Below are positions 33,203 to 39,981 of a stretch of 47,922 nucleotides of DNA, piece after piece. Where the stretch lies: contig JAUWPW010000005.1 in assembly GCA_030611415.1 (NCBI GenBank), positions 1 to 47,922 on the forward strand, written 5' to 3'. Source of the stretch: Candidatus Bipolaricaulota bacterium. Lineage in GTDB: Bacteria > Bipolaricaulota > Bipolaricaulia > UBA7950 > UBA9294. The notes beneath the pieces are model-generated. The model was not told where the DNA came from, searched no databases, and saw only the letters and a program-made list of their open reading frames with translations. The translations under genes were made by a program, and so were the position numbers. How positions within the stretch are numbered: the stretch's first letter is position 1; every line of letters starts with the position of its first letter.

Positions 33203-33232
33203 AATATACACCTTGTTGAAGGAAAAAGTTTC
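33203..33232 (-). promoter_or_regulatory. Candidate ECF-type promoter upstream of the sigma operon
   Basis: On the minus strand GAAACTTT (33225-33232) resembles the GGAACTTT-type -35 of ECF factors, followed after 16 bp by TATATT. The position upstream of the sigma gene would allow autoregulation. The -10 does not match the usual CGTC, so the element could equally be an ordinary promoter. Confidence 0.3.
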
Positions 33233-33327
33233 ATTCTTGCGCCGAGCGACTTGCGATTGGAGAGAGTGGACAGGCTACTTTTTGCTAGCTTGCTGCCCAG
33301 CAGGGAAAGACCGGGAGAAGGGAATTA

Positions 33328-33420
33328 GTTCCTCGCAGTTAAGGCAGGCTAGCGCAGAAAGAAAGACTGACAAGCTTAGCCTCTCGCAGAGCCGCAGAGA
33401 GCGCCAAGGAAACCAAGAAC
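33328..33420. repeat. Dispersed intergenic repeat, copy 1
   Basis: GTTCCTCGCAGTTAAGGC and, 40 bp later, CTTAGCCTCTCGCAGAGCCG followed by CAGAGAGCGCCAAGGAAACC recur in the same order and spacing at 43772-43858, with small differences in between. Both copies are in gaps and neither has an ORF. Confidence 0.75.
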
Positions 33421-33439
33421 CAGGGTTCTGCTTGTGTAG

Positions 33440-33522
33440 CTTGGGGGGTGTAGTAATTGATTTAAGGACGTACTACACCCCCCAAGCACTTTACTTGCCC
33501 CGTGCAATCCTATTGCACGGGG
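33440..33522. other. Two strong hairpins in tandem
   Basis: The first is a perfect 16-bp inverted repeat (CTTGGGGGGTGTAGTA at 33440-33455 and its complement at 33471-33486) around a 15-nt loop. Eleven bases further, CCCCGTGCAA and TTGCACGGGG (33498-33507, 33513-33522) form a second perfect 10-bp stem around a 5-nt loop. Neither is followed by a T-tract. A small structured RNA, a protein-binding site or the remains of a mobile element are all possible. Confidence 0.7.
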
Positions 33523-33641
33523 GTCTGCGACGTTCTGTTTAACGCCGGGCACTCCAACGGGACAGGCACGGCAGACAGAGCTTGAGCGAGAGGATCGGGC
33601 GAGCTGATCGCTGACGGCTGAAAGCTTCCTTTCTTCCTAGC

Positions 33642-34580
33642 TCAGTTCCTTGCCCTGACAATACTACTGAGCCGCTGAGTTGCCCTGCTCAGTTCTGTCA
33701 TAAGCGAACCAGTCCCTTGATAGCTAAGGGAGATCATGTAGCTATCAGGTAGGGCGTAGTGAAGGAGGTAAGCAAAGTCTAGCTGCAGGTTCTCCCAGTG
33801 AAATGAGAAGCCCAGGCTGCTCCAGTCTCTGTTGGTACCTACACGGAAGACAAACGGCTTACATCCAGTGTACTCACAACCCATTCGTACACAGGCGATC
33901 TCATCACGGGTGATAAGGTTCTCAGTGAAATCAATACAGTAGGTGGTATCCTTATGTTGGTAAGATAGCCCTACAGCAATATCACGAATCCAGGGCTCGG
34001 TATGACCATGTGCATAATAGGTCCCCATGCTTAATGCATTACGCCATATGATTCCTGATGTGAGTGCTCCCTGTTGATAGAGGATAGAAGGACTCAGCGC
34101 AACACCGGAGGCGTTAGTGGGGGAGAACAGCCTGTAGCCCTTTACCTGTAGACCACAGGAAAGGTTGCTGTCTATGCGTTTCCCGAAGCCGAACAGAAGA
34201 CCGCTGCTTGTATACCTGAAGCTGCCTATGACGTTACCATAGAGATCGCGTTCCTCTAGAGTATCTGAGTCAAGGACTAACAGGTAGGTTCCCCAACCAT
34301 GCTCGGATACACCCACCGCTCCGTATGAATAGGCACCAAATGGTCTTACATAAAGGGAAGAAAACCTTGTCTTGGAAAGGGAGGCAAGCCCGGCGGGATT
34401 GTAGAAGATAGCAGCCTCATCATCGGCAACTCCGATGAATGCTCCCCCAAGACCGATCGTTCTTGCCGATACCCCAAGCTCAAAGATGGAGGCAGTGCTG
34501 ATATATGTATCACCGGCTATGGTAGGCACTACTATTAGCACGCAGATGATTAATACAACAGTTATCACTAGCTGTCGCAT
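33642..34580 (-). CDS. UPF0164/PorV-like outer-membrane beta-barrel protein
   Basis: The 312-residue protein has a signal peptide (LVITVVLIICVLIVVPTIAG) followed by FELGVSARTIGLGGAFIGVADDEAAIFYNPAGLASL, the characteristic opening of UPF0164/PorV/PorQ-type outer-membrane proteins. The rest is alternating amphipathic beta strands with aromatic girdles, as in a 14-strand FadL-like barrel. In Bacteroidota, PorV shuttles type IX secretion cargo; UPF0164 members in other phyla have unknown roles. It starts 17 bp after the lamin-tail/PKD gene behind AGGAGAGGTG, so the two form one transcript. That partner's FlgD-Ig-like tail makes an export-related role plausible. Confidence 0.78.
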   Translation of the reverse strand: MRQLVITVVLIICVLIVVPTIAGDTYISTASIFELGVSARTIGLGGAFIGVADDEAAIFYNPAGLASLSKTRFSSLYVRPFGAYSYGAVGVSEHGWGTYLLVLDSDTLEERDLYGNVIGSFRYTSSGLLFGFGKRIDSNLSCGLQVKGYRLFSPTNASGVALSPSILYQQGALTSGIIWRNALSMGTYYAHGHTEPWIRDIAVGLSYQHKDTTYCIDFTENLITRDEIACVRMGCEYTGCKPFVFRVGTNRDWSSLGFSFHWENLQLDFAYLLHYALPDSYMISLSYQGTGSLMTELSRATQRLSSIVRARN

Positions 34581-34597
34581 TACATCACCTCTCCTTT

Positions 34598-36397
34598 CTA
34601 TCGGTCGATCACCATCTTCTGCACCGGGGAATAAGTGGTGGTTCCATCCGTGTGCTTGATTTCCACAAGATAGAGGTACAGTCCGGTTCCGAGTAGCCTT
34701 CCCTTCTCATCCTGTGGTAGCCATCGACCTGTTTGTGGATAACGGCCGGCAGTTGGGTCAAGGCAGATGTCTGGAAGCGCTGCTCCATCAATGTCGAAGA
34801 TCTTAAGGGTTGCATCTAGAGTGTCATTCGGCAGGTTAAGCCAGAAGATGCAACCTTCGGATGGGACAGGGTTGGGGCCATAGGTTATTAGTTCAACACC
34901 TAGAAGGATATTGTTGATTGTGAAAGGGTTGCTCACTCCTTCAGCCGTGAGGCCACCTGGATCTTCTATCAGGACTCTGATCTTGTACTCTCCATTAACC
35001 ACCTTGGTAGTGTCCCAGCCGTAGGTACCATCGTTTTCCGTATCTGTTGCGATCGTGTTCCAGGTGATCCCGCTATCATCAGAGTAGCTAAGCGTTATCT
35101 TTAAGCTATCTTTGCAGTCATCAGGATCGGTTCCGTCCCATTTTATCTCCTCTGTCCCCTTCCATATCTCTCTGCCGGCAGGGGTCTTTAGTTCGATCTC
35201 TGGACCAAGACTTGCTACAGTTACATGCTTGGAAGTGCTATTGGTTGCACCATCGTCATCGGTCACGGTTAAGGTAACAGTGTAAGCGTTATTGTCAGAA
35301 TAGCTGTGAGCCAGCTTCTGGCCTGTTCCTGTTGAGCTATCACCGAAGTCCCATTTGTATTTCTCAATTGAACCATCGGGATCGGAAGAACCAGAGGCAT
35401 TAAAGTTTACGATTTCGTTAGTCTCTGGCTCGGAAGGGCTGTAATCAAAGCTGGCGATAGGGGCCTGGTTAGAAATTGTAACACTATGGGAAGTGCTATC
35501 TGTTGCGCCAACGTCATCAGTTACTTTTAATGTGACGGTGTAGGCTCCGTCATCTGTATACTGGTGAGTAGGGTTCTGTGTTGTTGAGCTGCCCCCATCG
35601 CCAAAGCTCCATTGCCAGGAGGAGATGGAACCATCTGGATCGTTTGATTCATTGGTGAACTGAACTGTCTGTTGGGTTGGAGGACTTAACGGGGAGTAGG
35701 TGAATGCGGCAGTTGGTGGTGAGTTTGTGGCTGAGTTTGTGGCTGAGTTCTTTGACTTGGGCGTGCCATTGATTGGAGATTGGCTAGCGTCAAGTCCGTT
35801 TCTTGCTACGTCGGGGTCATTTGTTACCCAGTTAGCTTCTTCTACGCCAGCTGCATTAGGGTCAATTCGTTCCATGGTTGTTCTATCTGTGCTGTTGCCC
35901 GCAAACCAGCCTCCAGTAGGTTGGTTTACCCTGTCGATTTCGGTGCCCGCGCAGTTTTGGGCATCGTAGAGAACTACTTGGCCCGGAGATGAGTTAATCA
36001 TGCTTATAGTTGCATCCCAGATATCAACATTCGTTTCCATTTCAGAGTTATTAACATCGTCTTCATGACTCGCGTAGATTAGGTAACCATAAGAAGGGAC
36101 AACCCAGCTTCTGTTTCCATCAGCATCTGTAAAATTCAGACAATCTTTGCTATCCGCTCCATGAATGGACCAATCCTTGATGTTGATTGGGGTATTCGTA
36201 TTGTTAGCTAACTCGATCCATTCGTCTCCCGAGCTTGCTTCCGTCCCCATCCAGGCAATTTCATTGATTACAACGTCTCCAGGAGAGGCGGGTAAGCCTT
36301 GAAGAACAGAGCCGAAAACCATGCAAAGAATAGCAACGCAAAATCGCAAGTTTACTTGCCATGCTCTATTCTTAAAGGGGACTTTCTCCTTTACCAT
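34598..36397 (-). CDS. Secreted lamin-tail/PKD protein with FlgD-Ig/T9SS-like C-terminal domain
   Basis: The 599-residue protein has a signal peptide (LRFCVAILCMVFGSVLQGLPA) and then a lamin-tail domain (residues about 38-160: GDVVINEIAWMGTEASSGDEWIEL). Two PKD domains follow (about 225-310 and 315-395, each with DPDGSI and W-FGD), then an Ig-like segment. The last 85 residues read like a FlgD-Ig or type IX sorting tail (YGPNPVPSEGCIFWLNLP, LKIFDIDGA, LLGTGLYLYLVEI, ending PVQKMVIDR). It is presumably exported and displayed outside the cell; lamin-tail and PKD domains often mediate adhesion or bind polymers. The ATG at 36397 follows GGGAGAG. It is the first gene of a pair with the PorV-like barrel protein. 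Confidence 0.8.
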   Translation of the reverse strand: MVKEKVPFKNRAWQVNLRFCVAILCMVFGSVLQGLPASPGDVVINEIAWMGTEASSGDEWIELANNTNTPINIKDWSIHGADSKDCLNFTDADGNRSWVVPSYGYLIYASHEDDVNNSEMETNVDIWDATISMINSSPGQVVLYDAQNCAGTEIDRVNQPTGGWFAGNSTDRTTMERIDPNAAGVEEANWVTNDPDVARNGLDASQSPINGTPKSKNSATNSATNSPPTAAFTYSPLSPPTQQTVQFTNESNDPDGSISSWQWSFGDGGSSTTQNPTHQYTDDGAYTVTLKVTDDVGATDSTSHSVTISNQAPIASFDYSPSEPETNEIVNFNASGSSDPDGSIEKYKWDFGDSSTGTGQKLAHSYSDNNAYTVTLTVTDDDGATNSTSKHVTVASLGPEIELKTPAGREIWKGTEEIKWDGTDPDDCKDSLKITLSYSDDSGITWNTIATDTENDGTYGWDTTKVVNGEYKIRVLIEDPGGLTAEGVSNPFTINNILLGVELITYGPNPVPSEGCIFWLNLPNDTLDATLKIFDIDGAALPDICLDPTAGRYPQTGRWLPQDEKGRLLGTGLYLYLVEIKHTDGTTTYSPVQKMVIDR

Positions 36398-36580
36398 GCG
36401 TTTTCAAGCTCTCCCATGCAAACATGATGAAAGGGCAGTAGGCCTATGATCACTACAGTACCTATAAGACGATACGTGCCCTTAGATGTATTATACAGGA
36501 TAATGCCTAGAAAATCAACCATCAAAGAAGGTGGTAAGTAAGAAGGGTTTCAAGGATAGGAATATCCCATGACTAGATCC
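36398..36580. other. Divergent promoter region between the lamin-tail gene and btpA
   Basis: No ORF is supported in this gap of about 180 bp. An ATG at 36569 in frame with btpA is rejected as its start because it lies upstream of the btpA promoter. No hairpin or repeat was recognised. Confidence 0.4.
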
Positions 36581-36610
36581 TTGTTGATTAAGGGCAACAA
36601 AGGATATAAT
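36581..36610 (+). promoter_or_regulatory. Promoter of btpA, near-leaderless geometry
   Basis: TTGTTG (36581-36586), 18 bp, and a perfect TATAAT (36605-36610) lie just upstream of the ATG at 36620. Only 9 nt separate the -10 from the start codon, giving a predicted leader of about 2-4 nt and no Shine-Dalgarno. Confidence 0.6.
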
Positions 36611-36619
36611 CGGCATATT

Positions 36620-37405
36620 ATGGAGCCATTTAAAGTTGAAAAACCGCTTATAGGAATGATTCACCTGTCTCCGCTACCAGGGAGTTATCACTATGCTGGT
36701 GGAGGAGTAAGACCGATTATCGATACTGCATTACGTGATCTTGATACGTTGGAACGGGGTGGAGCCGATGCAGGGCTTGTGGAGAACCTTCGTGATACGC
36801 CATTTGCCAAATATGCTTCTAAGGAAACGTTTGCCGCGATGACAGTAGTTGTTCAAGAGGTAGTAAGAAGAGCAAGCATCCCAATAGGTGTAAATGTTCT
36901 TCGAAACGACGGTCTTGCGTCTCTGTCGATTGCTGCTGCTACTGGAGCTTGCTTTCTTCGGATAAACGTGTACTGTGGGGTTGCGTTTACCGATCAAGGG
37001 CCAATTGAAGGAGAGGCGCATGCCTTACTGGAGCTGCGGAAACGACTTGGTTGCAATGTCAATATTCTTGCTGATGTACTAGTGAAACATGCTTCCCATC
37101 TGGCTACAGTGGAACAGGCGGCACTAGACACAGCGAGGAATCTACCCGATGCGCTGGTTGTCTCTGGAATTGGAACAGGAAAGCGAACTGCACCGGATGA
37201 CCTGCAGGTAGCAAAACAGTCAACTTCTTTGCCAGTACTTGTTGGAAGTGGGGTAAGGATCGATAATCTGTTTACCTACGGCGAAGCCGATGGGTTCATT
37301 GTCGGATCTGCCCTTAAGGAGGAAGGAGAAATAACTGCACCGGTTGACTTAGAACATGTACGCGAGCTAGCCGGGGCAATAGCAAGACTTCGTGAGACGG
37401 ACTGA
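36620..37405 (+). CDS. btpA: BtpA/SgcQ family protein (TIM barrel)
   Basis: The 261-residue protein matches the BtpA family: KPLIGMIHLSPLPGS at the start, GGADAGLVENLRDTPF, PIGVNVLRNDG, FLRINVYCGVAFTDQG, and near the end LPVLVGSGVRIDNL with ADGFIVGSALKEEG, a phosphate-binding loop like those of other TIM-barrel enzymes. BtpA in cyanobacteria affects photosystem I stability. In other organisms, including archaea, the family is thought to act in nucleoside or sugar-phosphate metabolism, and the true reaction is unsettled. The start at 36620 is chosen over the track's 36569 because the promoter lies between them and the family begins near MEPFKVEKP. Confidence 0.85.
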   Translation: MEPFKVEKPLIGMIHLSPLPGSYHYAGGGVRPIIDTALRDLDTLERGGADAGLVENLRDTPFAKYASKETFAAMTVVVQEVVRRASIPIGVNVLRNDGLASLSIAAATGACFLRINVYCGVAFTDQGPIEGEAHALLELRKRLGCNVNILADVLVKHASHLATVEQAALDTARNLPDALVVSGIGTGKRTAPDDLQVAKQSTSLPVLVGSGVRIDNLFTYGEADGFIVGSALKEEGEITAPVDLEHVRELAGAIARLRETD

Positions 37406-37577
37406 TCTAAGTCGGTACGCTGCTCGCTCCCATGTTGTGGTGTAACAAACGATACTTCATCGTTCTTGCTGGGCACGGGTTTGATTTCCATTGAGACCTT
37501 CACAATTTGACCTTTGTCGCTTACTTGATAGATAGTGAATATAAGCTAATGGTGTATTGATGTTGAGAGGTGACCAA

Positions 37578-38291
37578 ATGGAAAATGGACGTATCTTGAT
37601 AGTGTATGACAACCGTACTACAAGCGATGACCTCACCCCAGGATGGGGTTTTTCTGCCCTTATTGAGTTACGTGAAAGAAGAATCCTCTTTGATACCGGG
37701 GCGGATGGACAAACGCTTATGGCTAACATGGGACGGCTCAAGGCTGTCCCAAGCATGATTGATACTGTGTTTCTCTCTCACTCACATGGCGATCATACAG
37801 GTGGAATAGAAGAAGTGTTAGCAGCGGGCGGGCAACTCGAAGTCTACCTTGGCCATTCCTTCTCTGATCGGCTAAAGACAGCTGTGAGAGGAGCGGGAGC
37901 GAAACTCCATGAAGTAACCAGGGCCAATCATCTATTTGGCACGGTTTACACCACAGGAGAGCTGGGATTGGGGCTCAAGGAGCAGAGCCTCATTATCGAC
38001 ACAGAGAAGGGCCTGGTTGTGATTACAGGTTGTGCTCATCCTGGAATTGTAACGATAGCAAAGGCGGCAACAGAGCAATTGAGTAGACCGATCGATCTCT
38101 TATTTGGTGGTTTTCACTTAGGCGGTATCTCTCGGGGCAAGGTTCGTTCAATCATTACCTCTTTACAGGAGCTTGGTGTAAGCCGGGCAGGGCCGTGCCA
38201 TTGTACCGGAGGCAGTGCAATAGCCCTGTTTGAGGAAGTATACAAAGAAAGTTTTGTTTCTGTGGGAGTTGGAACAACTATCAAGTTCTGA
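37578..38291 (+). CDS. Metallo-beta-lactamase-fold hydrolase
   Basis: The 237-residue protein has the MBL metal ligands: LSHSHGDHTGGIEE (HxHxDH, about residue 69), TGCAHPGIVTI (His near 154) and FGGFHLGG (His near 180). The wide spacing and the GCAHPG block place it with the family annotated as 7,8-dihydropterin-6-yl-methyl-4-(beta-D-ribofuranosyl)aminobenzene 5'-phosphate synthase. In methanogens that enzyme acts in methanopterin synthesis. Bacterial copies often have unknown roles, so the reaction is not assigned. The ATG at 37578 follows GAGAGGTG. The next gene's ribosome-binding site begins at this gene's stop. Confidence 0.8.
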   Translation: MENGRILIVYDNRTTSDDLTPGWGFSALIELRERRILFDTGADGQTLMANMGRLKAVPSMIDTVFLSHSHGDHTGGIEEVLAAGGQLEVYLGHSFSDRLKTAVRGAGAKLHEVTRANHLFGTVYTTGELGLGLKEQSLIIDTEKGLVVITGCAHPGIVTIAKAATEQLSRPIDLLFGGFHLGGISRGKVRSIITSLQELGVSRAGPCHCTGGSAIALFEEVYKESFVSVGVGTTIKF

Positions 38292-38303
38292 AGGAAGTGA
38301 AAC

Positions 38304-38900
38304 ATAAACCGCAATTTACTAGCTGTCAGACTAGTGACACTGAGCATCGCTGTTGCTGCTGTTAGCCTTGGAGCATTTGCAGCAATAAGCAAGCAGGTAG
38401 TGACCATCACTACAGATGAGTTAAGCCTAGTCTACAGCAAGGAGATTACCTGGGATAAGGAGGGATTTAGCGAGGGGTGTCATTCTTATCTTCTTAACCC
38501 GGAAAGCTACTTGCAGGAACTTGCTACGAAGACCTCAGCAAGTTGGCTGTCCCGTGGCGTCGAAGTAACAGATTGGCAGATATCGTTTAGCTCAACTTAC
38601 ACCCTTGAAACGCAAGAAGTGACCTATAATACACGGCTTCAGTGTAATGTACACAATGCCATCTCCAAATCTGGAGATCGTTACACTGCCAGGTTTCAAT
38701 GGTTGTTGACCCCCTTAAGGCTAGATTTTATTGACGACAAGTTTATGCAATTAACCCACGGTCTTCTTTGGGAGGGAGAGCTTGCAGGCGTCCCGACCGT
38801 GATCGCGGTGGAGGCTCCTATGCGAGATTGTCCATATGGGGCCTGGCATCAGCCCAATGGTCACTGTCACGCGCACCTGTGGTGGGAAAAGCAACCTTAG
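38304..38900 (+). CDS. Secreted protein of unknown function, apparent AUA start
   Basis: No family is recognised. The track starts the ORF at a GTG (38334), which would cut the signal peptide and leave no basic head. In the same frame, ten codons upstream, an ATA at 38304 stands 5 nt after AAGGAAGTG. From there the sequence reads NRNLLAVRLVTLSIAVAAVSLGAFA, a textbook signal peptide. A stop codon (TGA 38298-38300) prevents any earlier start. So the real start is either a non-standard AUA codon or an ATG altered by mutation or sequencing error. The mature part is about 170 residues, beta-rich, with several cysteines (EGCHSYLL, LQCNVHN, RDCPYGAW, NGHCHAHLWW). It lies 12 bp after the MBL gene and is probably co-transcribed. 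Confidence 0.6.
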   Translation: MNRNLLAVRLVTLSIAVAAVSLGAFAAISKQVVTITTDELSLVYSKEITWDKEGFSEGCHSYLLNPESYLQELATKTSASWLSRGVEVTDWQISFSSTYTLETQEVTYNTRLQCNVHNAISKSGDRYTARFQWLLTPLRLDFIDDKFMQLTHGLLWEGELAGVPTVIAVEAPMRDCPYGAWHQPNGHCHAHLWWEKQP

Positions 38901-39071
38901 GCTTGAGAAACACTGTTTCTTACTGAGAATGAACGCTTGTGCTGGTATACAATCTTTTTTCGAGTTGAAATTCGGGAAGTCACAATCATCTCTGAAGGGA
39001 GAAAGGAATACTTGGGCCTCATTGAACATGTTTGCTATTAAGAAGCAAGGATAATCGTGTGGAGGAGAAAT

Positions 39072-39899
39072 ATGCCTGAATTGCCCGAACTGGAAGTGTT
39101 GAAGGAGGTCTTGGAGCGCCGGGTCGTCGGTCGTGAGATTACTGCGGTACGTGTATTGCGTCCAGGAGTCCTAAGAATAGTGGGAACGCCAGTTGAGACA
39201 CTGAACGGTAACTCGTTTGGCGAAGTCTCTCGTAGGGGGAAGCACCTTGTCCTTTCAGTCAATAGAGGCTTGCACATGGTCATTCATCTTATGACCGCTG
39301 GTCGATTGGTCATCAGCCGTAGCAACACGCGGGCGACTAAGGCTACAAGTCTGATGGTTGCCTTCTCAGATGGTGAGGATCTGCGGCTGATCGAAAACGG
39401 TCCAGTTAAACTAGTGCGGGTGCACATGGTGAAGGATCCTCTACAGGTAAAGGGAATTGTACAACAGGGAATTGAGCCCCTCGGTTCTGGGCTTACCGTA
39501 GATGTGTTAGGCGATCTGGTGGCAGGGCGTCGTCGACAGGCGAAGAGGCTTCTTACTGATCAGAAGACGATCGCAGGCATCGGCAGTGCCTACGCTGACG
39601 AAATCCTGTTCGACGCCAAGATCTCTCCTGTTCGCTATGTGAATACCCTTTGTTCTATGGAAATAGAACAGCTGTGCCGATCGATAACAAAGGTCTTGCA
39701 GAATGCGATTGAGCAGATTCGCATTCGCATTGGAGATAGCTTGTTTACTGATGAAATTCGCAATTTCATGCAGGTGTACAAACGTACTGGACAAGCATGC
39801 CTGGTTTGTGGAACTGAGATAGCAGAAATCCGCTATGCCAATACCCGCACCTACTATTGCCCAAGGTGTCAGGGAAGCAGGAAAAACACCCTCCATTAA
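39072..39899 (+). CDS. mutM: Formamidopyrimidine-DNA glycosylase (Fpg)
   Basis: Fpg removes oxidised purines such as 8-oxoguanine and cleaves the resulting abasic site. The 275-residue protein begins PELPELEV (catalytic Pro1 and Glu2 after Met removal) and has the conserved lysine in RRGKHLVL (about 57). It has the helix-two-turn-helix in IAGIGSAYADEILFDAKISP and ends in a zinc finger with two CxxC pairs (CLVCG, then YYCPRCQG). All catalytic residues are present. The ATG at 39072 follows GGAGGAG; the track start at 39057 only adds five codons. nfo, the AP endonuclease acting in the same repair pathway, is about 4 kb away on the other strand. Confidence 0.95.
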   Translation: MPELPELEVLKEVLERRVVGREITAVRVLRPGVLRIVGTPVETLNGNSFGEVSRRGKHLVLSVNRGLHMVIHLMTAGRLVISRSNTRATKATSLMVAFSDGEDLRLIENGPVKLVRVHMVKDPLQVKGIVQQGIEPLGSGLTVDVLGDLVAGRRRQAKRLLTDQKTIAGIGSAYADEILFDAKISPVRYVNTLCSMEIEQLCRSITKVLQNAIEQIRIRIGDSLFTDEIRNFMQVYKRTGQACLVCGTEIAEIRYANTRTYYCPRCQGSRKNTLH

Positions 39900-39981
39900 T
39901 GCTCGCTACTTAACGGTTGAGGTCCATACCTTTGCCTACGTCAAGTGTTACCGATGCAAAGTGTGGCCTCTTCTGTCAACC

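Larger units (their letters stand above)
33233..33641. other. Large gap with repeats and hairpins
   Basis: No gene is supported between the sigma operon and the PorV-like gene (both minus). The plus-strand ORF 33195-33542 is treated as chance. The gap holds one copy of a dispersed repeat (33328-33420), two strong tandem hairpins (33440-33522) and a single GCTGA-type repeat unit near 33600. Confidence 0.55.

Noticed and set aside
33195-33542. Plus-strand ORF of 115 codons upstream of the sigma operon
   Set aside because: It crosses the dispersed repeat and the hairpins, has no recognised domain and overlaps the sigma-factor start on the other strand.
36569-36619. Upstream ATG start for btpA
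   Set aside because: A TTGTTG-18-TATAAT promoter lies between it and the ATG at 36620, and the added residues are not family-like.
38322-38338. Inverted repeat TGTCA-GACTAG-TGACA as an operator
   Set aside because: It lies inside the likely signal-peptide coding region and is short enough to be chance.
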